A stretch of 64,000 nucleotides of DNA from Setaria digitata. Its lineage: Eukaryota; Nematoda; Chromadorea; Rhabditida; Setariidae. The position numbers and the translations under genes were made by a program. Position 1 is the stretch's first letter, and each line of letters opens with the position of its first letter. This document shows positions 25,561 to 39,213 of the stretch, piece after piece. Under the pieces are notes generated by a model, which worked only from the letters and a program-made list of their open reading frames with translations, was not told the origin of the DNA and made no database searches. The stretch spans positions 34,231-98,230 of the forward strand of contig RCAB01000229.1 in assembly GCA_003640385.1 (NCBI GenBank), read 5' to 3'.

Positions 25561-28260
25561 ACAGACACGCACATATATGCTATCGTCAACAACAATATTA
25601 CAATAGTGTTGTGATCATCGTTATCATCGTCATCGGTGTATATTGATCAACAAAAATATCAAATCAGTTCCATGTTATTATTGTTGGTTGAGAATATGAA
25701 TAGTTTTGTTAGCTTCCACTAATACATACCATTGCTGTTTTATTCGCTATTTGATTGATAATTTTATTAATTAAACAACAAATTCATTATATAAGCACTG
25801 TTTACTGTTGCTGCTAATAATTATTATCAAAATGCATAAAATACGGTAGCACAGGGGAGGGGAGGGGGGTAATTATGTTAACAATTCTTCAGGTGTTATT
25901 TCGGATGAACAAAATGGAATATGAGAATAAGAAATGCTAAAAGTAAAAATTTTCAAGCAAAAAGATGCGCCTATCTCTACTGATGATGTATGATATATTG
26001 AGTTAAGTGATTTTGAATTGAATTTAAAAAGAATTTCACATTTTAAAATGAGGATATCAGGAGGAAACGAACCCATCGTATTCTACTGCCACATGAAAAT
26101 TCAAGTTTTTTTTTTAATTTCCCATTTTTTATTCTCTCACTTTTTTTTTTTTCTCCCCATTTCTCAACAGTGATAAACAACAAAAATAAACAAAAAAAGA
26201 AAAAAGAAAACGTTGTGAAAGAAATGCATACTGTTAATATTTTTGCAAATAATAAATGTCACGACTGCTTTGTCAAGTTGGTCTAGATAATCTAACAAAC
26301 AGGAAAAAAAAAACTTCCTTGAATATGATTGAATTTAAAAAAAAAAAAAAAAGAAGAAACTGGAATTAAGTTTATAGGAAAATTCATTTTGAATTTGCCG
26401 CAATCAGCACCTGAATTAGGTAACTTGTTCGTCATGGGAAGTTTATTTATATTAAGCTAATTAATAAATTAAAGAACTTAACATCGTAGAATCCTTACTC
26501 TAATAATGATCTAAGAATATTAAAATTATAAATGAATTTGCTGCATACACAAAAATCGAAAACGCAGAATATTACTAATATAATTTAAATTAATCAATTA
26601 AGCAAATTTCATTCTTCTTTGATGATAACTTCATAGCATATTTGTATAAAATGATATTAGATAATACAGGAAATTGAATAGTCTAATTTAAATCTAAATT
26701 CTTCTTTTGCTACCTGAGACATATATATGTTATAGTTCACACTTGATATAACAACCGATAATAATCTATTGATGAGGATAAAAAATTTTTTTACATTTAT
26801 GAAGAAATGTAATGACTGAAAAAATATCGAATACAATTAAATATTATTTGAAAATGTAAATTGAACAAAATTTAAAAAGGAAAAAAAAAAATGGAATGCT
26901 TTTGAATCCATTCCTATCAAATACATCTCTGATTAGAAGATGCCTTCAAATTACATTTCTGAATCATTTCATTTTAATTCTAAAGAAAACCAAAAACAGT
27001 TTGAGATGGAATACAGTTTTGGTCAACTCATTCCTTCTTTTTCTCCCTTCCCCCCCCCCCCTCTCATCTTATATTTAAAATGAATTTCTTTTTCTTTTCT
27101 TAATTAGCAATAATTGATGAGATTAATAATAGCAAAAAAAAAAAAAAAATTGCCACTAAATTAAATAAGTGTCATTTTTTTAAAAAGGAAAAAAAAAAAA
27201 AAGGCAAACAACAATAAGAGAGAAATGTTGATAAAAATATAATACAGTAATAGTCATGTATCATTCATTATAATACTCATAACGATAGAGAACAAAATTT
27301 TACATTATATTTCTTGACAATAATTTTTAACTCGTCATATCTTACTATTATATATCATTTATTTATTTGCTGTCACCGTTGTTGTTGTCATCGGTTACTG
27401 CCATCCATACAAATTCAGATATATCATCAGTTTGTACTTGTTATCAATAGTATACCAATGTACATTTATTATAGTAAATAAAATGAAACTAATATTGCCG
27501 CTGCAGCAAATACTTTCCATTGAAGAGATACACGGCATATCTTATCGAAAATACCACAATTATTTAATATTATTTGTAAAATTAATTGATAATTTACTAT
27601 TATCGAGAAAATACGCCCCATTTTACAGTTCCAGTTAAATTATCCTTTTTAATAATTGCTCAAAATATTTTTGTGCTGTATAAAAATCAATTAAACAAGA
27701 AAAAAAAAAAAAAAAAAAAAGTCATCCCTCTTTGATATGAGTGCAAAATGATTAGAATGAATTTATCCGCAAAATTTCTGTTGCAAATAATGAAGAACAA
27801 CAAAGATCAATAATAATGATAAGACTATTTTTATAGTCAGTTCTTATTAATCAGTAAATTATTAAAATCCAGTCTGTATTTGATGTTTTAAATAATATTA
27901 AAATGGTTGCGTCCAGTAACAGGTTATTTGTTTGACGATGACACTAGTGGTAATCGTCATCACTTCATATTACTTACTGTGTGCAATCATCGTAACAAAG
28001 TGTGAAAGTAAAGACGTCCCATCCCATAACAAAACCGAAAAATGACAACTTTTAATTTATGAAAAGAAGTCAAATACCAAATATCATCAGTTAACTCGAA
28101 ATATACCTTCAAATATTCTAGCTGAATGTTGAATACAGTTCATTTAGTGTAATGTAAATAAGTGTGTAATTCATACGATACTTAAGTACACCACAAAATT
28201 GATGCATTAAGATTTCAGTGAAAAGAACAATATAACAAAACATTTTCACCATTAAATAGA

Positions 28261-31200
28261 TTAGTTTGTTTTCATTTTTTTAATGCAAGCACAACAATGC
28301 GAATTCCCAAAATAAACAATCCACAATAGTTCGAAATAAACCCAACAAATTCCAAAAGCTGTCGATACTGAGGTAAGCATCAAAGGCATAAATTTGAAAT
28401 TAACACCAAATATGACCTATATAAGCAAATACTACCATCATATTGAACTAATGAGCTAAGAAAAAAGACCTTCACTAGACTTTTTAAAGGACTGCAATCA
28501 TAGAATAAACGATCTGAAGAGTTATTGAAAGATCTTTACTTAAAACCTATTCGTTAAGTATGGAAGGAAGAAAAAAAAAAGACAATGCTTATATTATTCC
28601 AATGACTCTTTGCATTTTACTCTGCTGGGACAATTTATCTATGTAAGTTTATTCCAGTACTTTAGATTATATGGTGAAAATTACCAACCTGATGGAAAAC
28701 TAAGCAATAAACTTGGAGAGCTGATAATGTAAACAAGTACAGTTTCTGGAGAGAACAAAGTACTTGTTCTGGACACAAAAACCTCATGAGGCTTATTGAC
28801 AGAAACAAATAGCAAAGTGTAGCAGAAATCTAAAATAGGGAAATACTGAAAGAAAAAAGTAATAACGACATGACATCTTCATATGGAGTCTTATGTTAAC
28901 AAAATTGACGCGCAATTTAACTCTGAGGTGATTTTATGCGTAAATCTATATTTTCAATAACGCTATTTCATTAAATCTTCGCCTTACTACTACAACCATA
29001 TAAAATCTTTAAGGTTTCATGATAGACGCCTTGGTACATCTCGAATTACATAATTTTTTTTATCAAATGACAGCTAACGTTTTAAAAATGAAGAAGAAAT
29101 ACCTTTAAAATATTTTCGAATGGTGTGAAAAAGAGTGGAAAAAGTGAAACATTTGCTACAACTGAAAGCAGTATGAAGGACGGTAAAAATCGGTGATCCT
29201 GAAATATTAAATCGTTTTAAACCCTAACTACTACTAAATGAACTAAATTCATACTAAATGAATTAAATAAATGATTTACGTGCTTGTACTACAATTTTGG
29301 CCAGGGAAACTGATGACTTTACAAGTATAAAGATTCTTCCAATAAGTTTGGTATATGATATCGATTATTAAAGTATGATCATCAAAGTTGCCTCTTTTTC
29401 ATTAAATCACTTATGGTAATGTCAAATAAGATATTCTAAAATATTACTAATTGAAACGTACCAAAGAAGCCAGAACAGTATATGGAATAGTGATAAGTAT
29501 TACAGCTTTTTCGTGCACATGATATCCAGCAAGGAAGAAGGCAAACGCAGACAATGTAAGTAAAAGAGGGAAGTTCTTCGAATGTCGTGTACGGATGAGT
29601 AATACTACCGGTGAAAGCAGTACTGCCGTAACTAGTAACGTTCCTAGAGGTGAAATGGATGGCAAGATGGAATGTTTGAATTCCTGAAATATACAATTTC
29701 AAGCAAAATTATTTAAAATTTTGAAAAGCGAAGTTTAGGAGACTGGTGGTAGTATAAAAATACGATGGAGAATAGAAATGCAAAGAATAAATGTTTTCAA
29801 TTCACAATAAATTAATATAAATATACCTGCACAAGGCCTGAAATATAAGCAGGTGAATGGACATTTCCTGGTAATCGTTTCGTTAGTTTTAGGACTTGAT
29901 AGAAATACCAATCAGCGAAATTGTAAAGTGCCCAGAAATTTGGAGCCCAGTAAGCATGTGTAAGGCCACGTTCAAATGGGAATAACCGTTTCCATATCTG
30001 CTTCAGAATGCCAGAATCACAGAAATAAACAAATGGGCCTGAAATGAATTATTGCAATATTCAATAAAATCGTACACACGCTCATGTCATAATATTATTT
30101 CGAGGTTAAATTGATATATCTTCTCACTTGAACAAATGTTTAAACTGCAAATAGAATCCACAAAAAATTACTGTTCCATTTGTAGGATTCAATTCTGCTT
30201 TATAAAATCATTACTTAAAAACATTCAATTTTTATGAGCGATGCAAAATTTAAAACCTAAGAATATTTCTATTGATTATAAAGTGAAATAAATTTCTATT
30301 ACATAGTACTTTACCATACCAAAAGATAACGCAAAGGGAAGAGTAAGAGTAGCAGCTAATTTTGCACCATGAACTGTGATAGTTTTTCTCGAGCAAAACA
30401 AATAATTAGCCGCATAAAATAATATATATGCAGGAGCATAACATAAATAAATATGTTTCATATTTAATAGAATGCAATATGTCAACGCACCCTGAAAACC
30501 AATTACAAGATATCATCGTGCCTAACAGTCTTTAGGAAATTCTTTTTTTATTCCCTATACTATTCTTAAGATCGTTTTATCCAAGCAACTTTATTGTTGA
30601 TGCAGTCGGAAGATCATGGTAACAGAATGTTACAATATCAAATACCATTTCACATTTTTGTGTTGCACGATATCTGTTAAAGACACTAGGAATTTTTCTT
30701 AATAGTAACGAGAAAAAATTCATTGGGAGTCAATCTTTGTTGTTATATGATATTATCAGATGCTATTTCTGAAGCTACATGATGACACTAGATAATCATA
30801 ACTTATCACAGGTTATTAAAAAAGAACATTTCTTCAAGTATTTGAGAAGAACAATTCACTGGAATATTGAAAATAATGGAAGCAATATTTGGAACTTACA
30901 GAGAGAAAAGACTTTCTCATAATCCATCCCACAGAAACTAGCAGAAGTGATGTTAGGATACCATTATATTGGAAATGTATATTATCGATCATTATCAAAG
31001 AAACATTACATATGAGAAAAATATCAACAGCCAACGAGTTTCGGTACTTACTGCTCTCACTTTTGCAGTATTTAGAAAAATTTTTTGTCAAAAAAATACA
31101 TGATAAAACCTGAAATTTTATAACATTAAGAACACCAAAGTTCATGAGGAATTCATAAAGTCCGTAAAAATACATGTGCAATGAACAAAACTTACGTAAA

Positions 31201-31989
31201 AAATATCTGTTGCAATCACTGAGAACCTTTGGAAGTATAACAGTTCAGCAGAAAAATAAGCATCTTTTTGTAGCATCAATGCAGATGGAACAATTTTTGA
31301 TGCCACCTGAAAATTATTCATTTACAACTAAGCAAATGTCAAATCCTCATGATCAAGTGATAATTGCACGAATTGATTTCAAATGAATTCAGGGTAATTT
31401 TGCATTCACTTAAAACACTGAAAAATAAAGAATATTGCGCACTTCTCATGACGATATAAAAAATACTAAATTATTATGGAAATGTTAAGAAAAATTTTAA
31501 GCATTTAAATTATTTGGAAATAAAAATTACTAAATAATTCCCATTTAAATTAGAAATAAACTTCAACTACCTGACTCAAAATATATTCAAAAAAAGCGAA
31601 GAATGGCGGATAATCAAGCGTCCATTGTGATGTTGCTTCGTAGTACCACGAACAAATGGGAAGTGTATATGTAATAGCCATCCAATTACGATGAACCTAT
31701 AACAAAAAAAAAGTTTCAAAGCCAAATTCATTATATACAAAAATAAATTACACGTAATCTATATGGACAAGTATTTTTTAACCTATTTTATTCATTTGTT
31801 TTTTGATCCATTTTCATAATTACTTACCTCAAAATCCGTACTGTAATAACATGGTACCAAGAGGAATTTGATTGTAAATACTGCAGCACAACAGTATTTG
31901 AAGCAATCTTTTCTGAACTGTTTCAGATATAACAAAGAAGAATCCGAATCTTTTACTTGAGTCTTTGATGTTGAAGAACTGATTGTCAT
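28261..31989 (-). CDS. ALG8: ALG8, dolichyl-P-Glc:Glc1Man9GlcNAc2-PP-dolichol alpha-1,3-glucosyltransferase
   Basis: Nine exons: 31989-31828, 31696-31571, 31306-31196, 31109-30900, 30491-30320, 30038-29827, 29683-29462, 29198-29103, 28829-28689, plus a last exon 28416-28261, so ten in all. They join in frame to about 535 aa; human ALG8 is 526. ALG6/ALG8 signatures are clear: [12 protein letters not shown], then [20 protein letters not shown], then DNIHFQYNG, then [11 protein letters not shown], then [20 protein letters not shown], then GYHVHEKA. The protein is very hydrophobic with many membrane helices, as expected for this ER enzyme, which adds the second glucose to the lipid-linked N-glycan precursor. 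The [13 protein letters not shown] block and the SGLVQ that follows fit ALG8 better than ALG6. The start is the first ATG in frame, 35 nt after a TTGTTCAG acceptor (exon from 32024), which suggests trans-splicing. Frame decides the exon 5 donor: GTATGG after TTTG, not the nearby GTAAAG. Confidence 0.93.
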
Positions 31990-33613
31990 TATAATGCTCC
32001 GTAAACCATTTACGACCAAATAATCTGAACAAATGAATTTTGCTTTCTTTTTAATAAATACTCAACAGAAATTTTCACCAAAAATTCCACGATTATTTCG
32101 AATTAATCATAACATCAAGAAGTAATTTGATTATTACTAAAGTAATCCTGATATTACTGTAATATCACGGTTATTATCGACACAACAGTACAACTATGAG
32201 AGAAAATCGTGGATCATCAATGTCCAGAAACAGCGATGACAGCTTAGTCCGAAAAAAAAAAAAAAAAAAAAAAAAAAAAGGAAAAAAAAACCGAAAGAAA
32301 AGAACTGAGTCTCACTATTCCAGAGAGATAAACTAGGAGAAGGTAAGATTAGTCAACACTTAGATATTGAGACTGAAAAAAAAACATTATCCAGTACTAT
32401 CCCAGATTGAGAGATTAGGAGAATGTAACACGAGCTATGTTCCAGACAGATAGATTGGGAGAAAACAGGATTGGCCATTCTAGAATCATTTTTTTGCAAC
32501 CATGATGAAAATTGGTTGTATTTATTTCGACTTATCCCTGAGAAAACGACTTCCCAAAAATAATACCGACAATAGAATTAGGCAATATACTAAGCTACTT
32601 ATTCCCACCTTTAAATTGTGAACTTGTAAGGCTGCAAAATTAGACCACTTATCCCGAATCATAAATTTTCATATGTCATAAATTTACGCTTTCCCTTAGA
32701 GACTCGTAAACTTGATTAGGCTAATATTTGTAAACGCTTCTCCAGCACCAATTCGTCGGAATTCAATCTAATTCTTTTTCTCCCTTGATGAAGTACAAAG
32801 AGCAGCTGTTTGCAGGGGAAATTTATGCAACTACTAAATTTATCCTGTAAATGAATTTATAAATTCCTGAAATCTTTGATTAAAGATAATATCACCACCG
32901 ATCAAAGATAAATTGAATGACTGCTCGTAAAAAAATGAATTACTTGTAAGTTGCACTTTTAAGAATTCATGTATATTCTAATAAATGGCATAACACACGC
33001 TAATCGAACAAAAACCTACATTGCAAGTGAAAACAATTTTATTCATTACACAAGAATGCCTATGGCTCATCGGTGGAATACCTTTCAGAATAAACTGTAT
33101 TTTTCATAGTTTTATTGTAAATCTAAAAAGAAATGTATGAACATACAACGAGATATGCCAGGCTATACGATATGATCAATGGAGCGGAGAACACGAACAG
33201 TAATACAATAGTAACAATAATAATATCATTATCAGAAAGAAAGGTTATTGTTACGCATCCTTTTACGATGAAATATTTGGCTCATTTTTTTATCAGGAAA
33301 AAAAATGAAAGACTTGTAGTGGTGCATTATATAAGCATAACGACAACTAAATAACTCATTTAGCTGTCTTTTTATCCTTTTATTTTGACATAAATAGGCA
33401 AATGAGGAGCTTTTTTTCATTGTATTTATGAAAAATATTGTTCCCTACCAAAGTTACAGTGTAGCCAAAATGGCATGAAAAAGAAAGTACAAGCAAATGG
33501 ACAACAAATGCAGTGTGAAAACATGACAACCATTGTCATAAAAATTTGGAAAATTTTCAAAACAAACTGATAATTTTATAGTATTAATGTGGTTTCAACA
33601 ATTGACCATGAAA
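31990..33613. other. Intergenic region between ALG8 start and INCENP end
   Basis: It holds the ALG8 leader (32024 to the ATG), presumably the ALG8 promoter and the INCENP 3' UTR. At 32.3-32.5 kb a few similar phrases of the type CCAGAGAGATAAACTAGGAGA recur about every 60-70 bp after a long poly(A) run at 32251. No frame resembles a protein. Confidence 0.5.
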
Positions 33614-35383
33614 TTATGATTTACCGCTGTGATTAATAGTTTGTAATTCGAAAAATTTACTCGTCCCTTTCTTCGGATTGCTCATTGGCGATGTCCACAC
33701 GGCCGAAGAAGTTCGCTTATTATAACGCGTGTGGTTCCTTGCGAAGATTTTATCCAGCATAGGCGTTCGTACTGGTCCAAAAAAAGCATCAGGATCAATA
33801 GGAGGTTGTATAACTTGTGTCCTCAGCGTATTTTTTAACTGTTCCCCTGAAATGAAAAGCATGTAGCTAGTTATTTGATAAGATTTTGTTCCATTCAATC
33901 CGCTATTACTTCCGTTTCATTTTCTAAATTACAGTTTAAATCTAGATTTAGAAATTAGAAAATTAATAAATGCAGGAAATACATCGAAAGAAGATTTCTT
34001 CCGCAAAGGGAAATTACTATTTAATATGACTGATGACAAGCCAGATTTCAAAAACAAAACTAATACTAACCTTGCGCCCAAAGAGGAATCGGTTTACGAG
34101 GGTTCTCTTCATCGTCTGTTTCATCACCAGATGATATACTATCAACATCATAATTATTACCTACGTCATCCAACGTTTCATTGCTTGACATATCCATGCT
34201 GCAAATGCTAGGTGGAATTTTCCGGAAATCAATAAAATTCTAATATATGTGGTAAAAATGTGCAATAAAATACAGACAGAACCATTTTACATAACGATAA
34301 ATAACATAAAGAATCCAAACTTGTGTAAAAACAACCTTTTATCAAAAGTTTGATTATTCATACTGCTTGTCTGGGCCGTGACAACCTCAGCTTCTATTAT
34401 TTGCGAACCTTCGGCAACATTTTCTTTCTCATTTATCTTCGAATTTTCAATCACAGGTGAATGCATCACAACATCATGATTAACATCACAGTCTTGAGAA
34501 GACCTCACCATTTCCTGTTCACTTACTGCAGAAACTTTCTCCAATCCAACAGGCACATGTGGCTCATCTTCTTTTCCCGAATTCCTTTTATCATCAATTT
34601 CAGCACTTTTATTACAACTTTGAATGCTGCTAATTTCCTCACTGAGCACTTTTTTTGGAGAACTAGCCATATGGGAATAACTATTATTGTCAGATGTTTC
34701 ACTGCACTCCATCAAATCTAACTTCTGTCGTTTACTTTGATTATCGTTATCCTGTTTGGTGCTGTTGCCACAGACTCGTTTTCCATGAAATTGCAGCTTT
34801 TCCTGAAATGTTGCTAGAAGATCTCGAAAAAATTCCTCTTAAAATTGAAATAATCGTGGTAACGAAAAAACACAAACCTCATCATCCTTCGTTTTTTCTT
34901 TTTGTAATACATCACTTGGTATAGAAATGTCTTGTGCAGACTTTGCACAAACAAGCGGTTTCTGTATGCGATTGTAATAACCTCTATAATAATAGTTTTC
35001 TAAAGCATCATTGCCATTTAAATGTGGTCTTTCTCTTATTTTTATTGACATTGTTTTGTCCAACAATCAGTAAAGTTTGCGCTATGATACAAATCGGCAA
35101 AAGTATAAAGTTACTATTAACTCATTTCTAATTATTATGATATAAACAAAACCTTGTACGACAAGGTGATTTTGAAACAGCTCTCTGTGGTAGACGCTGC
35201 TTCTGCTTCAACGCTTCGATTTGTTGTTCGCGCATTTTTATTATCCGAAGTTTTTCAAGTGCTTCTTCCTCTTTTTTTTTGTTATTCATCTTCACACGCA
35301 ATGCTCGCTCCTCACGGTCTCTAAATTCAATTAACATTAACAAAACAAGAGCAGTGTGCATCAACGCTCCTTCTCTGCAAAAA

Positions 35384-35414
<31 letters not shown>

Positions 35415-37778
35415 TAAAATCAGTGTTGGGAAAGAAAAACTTCAGAACTAAGTTGTATTGGATGTCCCTGACAGATAGAGATTTAGTTAGAATGTGCGTG
35501 GCACATGTTAATAATTACTATAAAATTTAAATAATAAAGAGACCTTCTAGCACGCTCTGCTTTTTCTTTCATTAGTTCCTCTTTGTTTTTAATTACCGTA
35601 TTCGTTCTCTTCTCCATTTTACGTATTACTTCAGATCTCTTGAAAGTTGTCTAAAAAAAAGAAGCGGAAACTAATGCACTGAAAACTTGATGCAAACGCA
35701 GTCTCTCTCGGAATACTGAATCTACCAAACGCGTGACTTCCGACCTGTACCATGCAATGACGCTGTCGTTTTATCCCACATAGCGTTACTGGAACACGAT
35801 CGGAACTGAAATCACATTAATTTAAGATGAACTAACCTGTTGGACGTTGGCTTTTGGTGTTACCACAATCCTTTTAACTATTTTTGGAGTAGCAATAATC
35901 CTATCAGTAGTCGCCTTTGGAGTGTCTCCAATTTTCCGAGCAGTCGATAGTGGAGTCATTTTTTGTGTAGTCACTTTCGGAGTAACATTTCTAAACGGTG
36001 TCCTGAAAAATACCGTTTCCTCATGAAAATAATTACTGAAGCAAGCAATCCAAAAAGTCCAAAAAGTGGAATTCCTACCGTATCGATGTGTCGTTTCCAG
36101 AAACTGTAGTTGGAGGATATTTACGCGTCTAAATAGGAAAATTTTAATAAATATTTCAAATTAGAAATTTTTAAAAATAACAAACAAATGTAAACAAGCA
36201 TATGACAGGAACCTTGTTGGGTGTCTGTTGCTTCTGGAGATGCTGTCTCGGAGGAGGTATGGGACGCATCGGAATTCTCTGCTCATTCATTATGCTGGCT
36301 GACACCGGTTCTTCTTTTATAGCCCGCTGTAAGAGATGAAATTATAGAAACTATCATGAATTAAACATAAAATTTAACCAACACTACTGAAAGTACATAC
36401 AGCAGCAGCGTTTCTTGATGATTTTGGAGTTTGTGCAGCATAAACCATTGTATTTCTGAAAACGAAAGGGCAGTATAATTTTCCAACACATTGTTAGTAA
36501 TATTGAAAACTTCCTAACCATAAACAATGAAAGCAACTACCACTGAGGATTCCAGTGACAACAATGACAATAACAGAAACAATTACTGATAACAAATGAT
36601 GATGTTACGAAACCAAAACCATTCACAACTGTAACATACCCATCGTTTGCAAAAGCACCTATTTTTTTTGGCATGGCACTGTCCAGCAATTTTTTTCTGC
36701 ACCTCTGAAAAGTTTCCGCTTCTTGTGAAAAACAATAGCCACGCTTAGGAGTTTTTGGCAAGCGAATACGACCTGTTCTGTAATATCGAATTTGAATAAA
36801 TATATGAGAACTATATGAGAAGCACCTATGTAATTTATAAATATAAATTGAAAAAGAAGAGTTCAGGATAATCTTTAGAGAAATTATATTTAATCAAGCT
36901 AACTCAACTGCCCAGTAGGACGAACCAAGTCAACTGAATTGGTAAATATTGTAATAAATGAAAATTATGAAATTTGATTTACTCATTTCGTATAATTTCC
37001 TTTCCTTCATTTCTTTGTTCCTCAAGCCAAATAAAAAAGTTGTTGACTTTTGAAAGAATATCCGTATCAAATTTGCGCACAATTAATCGATCGATGTGAC
37101 GAAAATTAATTCTGAAAAGTCGGTGAAAATTTAACAGGAACAAATCACTGAAAAGGCAAATGACAAACCACATAGGAAAAGTGAAAACAAATCTTGGAAA
37201 GCAGTTTCTTTATTTATATTTCCTTTTTTGCCTACTTGACAATGGCACCAATCTATGACGTCTTTTTTTCAAGAAGCTTTTCAATTATAGGTATACAATA
37301 TTTTCCAAACTTTTAATGAATAATTTCTAAAACGAGGTTAAATGAGGTAATGCCAGCAAAGCCCTCAAAGTGAAATTCGTTTCGATGTCGTTGAGGATCT
37401 TCTAAGGCTTACCTTCAATCGTTTTTGGAAATTTTGGAACGCAAAATGATGGGAAAAAAATAAATTTCACGTAACTAATAATTTAATCCCAATAAAACTT
37501 CCAAGAACCGCTAGAACAAATTAATGGAAAACTTATTATTATATGTTAGGCCGTAATCCATTTACAGGAAATATATAGAGGTCGGAACAACTGTAAATGA
37601 TTAAGTAATGTTTTCACTAAACAAAGTATAATAAAAGCATAACTTCCAAATAAACATTTCAAACCTTCAAAAATCTTAATTCTCCTAATATAAAAACTCG
37701 TTAATTAATCAAAGAATAATATTTAGAAATTAACCGTGAATCTGCGAGTAATCCGTTCACATCGCTCTCAACAGTCAT
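33614..37778 (-). CDS. INCENP: INCENP, chromosomal passenger complex scaffold (ICP-1-like)
   Basis: The gene has many exons; the first are 37778-37735 and 37111-36983 and the last is 33846-33614. The total is roughly 600-650 aa. The N-terminus (MTVESDVNGLLADS, then WLEEQRNEGKEIIRNE, then LPKTPKRG) follows INCENP's amino-terminal pattern. The middle is rich in TPK repeats (TPKVTTQKMTP, TPKATTDRIIATPKIV), a likely set of proline-directed kinase sites. A short charged helix (KAERARRDREERALRVKMNN and on) corresponds to the coiled-coil/SAH zone. The C-terminus carries the IN-box (PPIDPDAFFGPVRTPMLDKI...RYNKRTSSAVW). This segment binds and activates Aurora B, and its TSS serines are the Aurora B autoregulatory sites. 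The protein acts at centromeres and the spindle midzone. A poor acceptor (AAAAATAAG near 35.04 kb) was chosen because only it keeps the frame, so that junction is the weakest. The overall identification is strong. Confidence 0.88.
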
Positions 37779-37848
37779 GCCTAATTGACGCTAACAATAC
37801 GTTTTCCGTGAGGCTGAAAATAAGAAAAAAATCACGCAACTATAGAAG

Positions 37849-37866
37849 TGACGTGCACACACGTCA
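37849..37866. promoter_or_regulatory. Inverted repeat TGACGTG-N4-CACGTCA upstream of INCENP
   Basis: The 18-bp palindrome with a 4-nt spacer ends 71 bp upstream of the INCENP ATG. The half-sites contain the bZIP/CRE-like TGACGTG. A further TGACGTC lies at 37907. The regulatory role is inferred only from position and symmetry. Confidence 0.45.
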
Positions 37867-38156
37867 CGCACCACACGTCCCATGAACTGGTACACACATC
37901 AGACGTTGACGTCGTAGTAACGCACTATTTGAACGCAAAATTTAGCGCTAATAGCCAAAAATCTCTACTCACATTCTAGTGCTATCTCTGTTCCTTTTTA
38001 GTCTAATTTTCTTTTCTTAACACAATTCTCTCCTCTATGTCTCAAAAAGCAACTTTAGGTTTTGAGTACACTTCGCGATTCCTGATTTGTAGGAGATGGC
38101 GTGAGTGATGAAATGGCGTTGGTCTCAGTCGAGTTCGTTAGAGACGTGTGCGGGAT

Positions 38157-38170
38157 GTCACGGGCGTGAC
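38157..38170. promoter_or_regulatory. Palindrome GTCACG-GG-CGTGAC
   Basis: A perfect 6-bp inverted repeat with a 2-nt spacer, about 380 bp upstream of the INCENP ATG. Confidence 0.35.
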
Positions 38171-39213
38171 GTTTTTTCACTTCACTTCAAATATTTTATA
38201 TGGAAGTTAAATTATTATGTACATCATGAAAGAACTAGGTCGCTTCGTTTCAAGCGTTTTATAGTGAGTAATGTAGAAAATAACTAATTAACAATTTCCG
38301 ATATATTGAATACCAACAAACGTATTCCTGTATGAATAGAAATAGATCTACACGTTCATGTGCAGGTCAATATGAATTCATCGTGTTTTGATGCATTTGT
38401 ATGTGTATATGTAGATATATAAGCAGGTGTATGCACCTGCATGCATACGTGTACGTGCACACATTTCTGCATGTAATATTAACAAGCTGCTATATTTGAT
38501 GTGACTGATCTTGCTTTTAACCCTTTAATTTTTCACTCGTCGGCAGTCACCGATGAAAATGAAAATGACTTACACTTTCTGAATTAAACATTACCTGACA
38601 GTGAACACACCAATTTTGATGAGAATCTGATTCTTCATTATGTGAAACTGCATTTTGTCCACTGGATATGTACCACAGACATTTTGAGATAAATGTATTT
38701 TGAATTTATTCCTTTAGTAATCTCGCATAATAAATATTGTGTTTAATTATCATTATGAACTTTGCGAAAAATATAAACACTGGCAAACGAATTCACTGAG
38801 CTTAAATTGAAGCTACAAGGTGATATTTAAAATTTAAATGTTTTAATGCATGGAAATATAAACTGAAATTTTACCGTCCATCAAATTTTACAGAATTAAT
38901 TGAATGAGTTCCGTCGGATAGCTATCATTCACTTAGTTATTTTAGCAAATATTTTGAATGTGTCAAAAACAGGAAGAGTGGGATGTTGCTGAAGTAATGA
39001 AATTATAGGCTCGAATATTGTAATTTAATAACCACAAACACTTTGAAAATTACTACCTTACATTTGTAGAAATGATTTAAAAGGCGAGAAATACACTTTT
39101 CTTTTTTAAATACGTCTAATGCTATTAGCATAAAATGAAAAGAGCTATTAAAGTAATTTGGAATACTGTAGCATCCCGTACTAATTTTTAACACTGTAGA
39201 AAGAATATCCAAT

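Larger units (their letters stand above)
22601..28260. other. Intergenic low-complexity region, no gene supported
   Basis: The region lies between the start of the FLYWCH gene and the end of ALG8. Purine-rich DNA (22.86-23.11 kb) is followed by pyrimidine-rich, comparatively GC-rich DNA (23.2-24.9 kb). The latter holds a 14-C run at 23641, CTC repeats near 24335, ATC repeats near 24580 and TC repeats near 24645. The CA-rich minisatellite ends at about 25.56 kb, and ordinary AT-rich DNA runs to 28.26 kb. Long open frames over 23-25.6 kb exist on both strands and in several frames. This is what simple repeats without stop codons produce, so I do not call genes. Confidence 0.6.
37779..39213. other. 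INCENP upstream region and GMPPB 3' flank
   Basis: This 1.4 kb has no credible coding frame. Near the INCENP start it is less AT-rich and carries inverted repeats built from CGTGAC/GTCACG (37849-37866 and 38157-38170) plus a TGACGTC at 37907. A stretch near 38390-38465 alternates purine and pyrimidine (TGTATGCACCTGCATGC and onwards). Confidence 0.55.

Noticed and set aside
24919..25595. Long open frames (up to 217 codons) of Cys-Val repeats over the CA-rich array
   Set aside because: All three minus frames and a plus frame are open because CA/GT repeats lack stop codons. There is no start or splice context and an N lies inside.
31829..32032. Alternative frame and longer start for ALG8 exon 1
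   Set aside because: The upstream codon at 32019 is TTG, and the other frame loses the YYSTDFEV block. The first ATG in the correct frame is 31989.
34026..35530. Plus-strand frames of 60-86 codons across 34-35.5 kb
   Set aside because: They are antisense to the INCENP coding exons and have no independent support.
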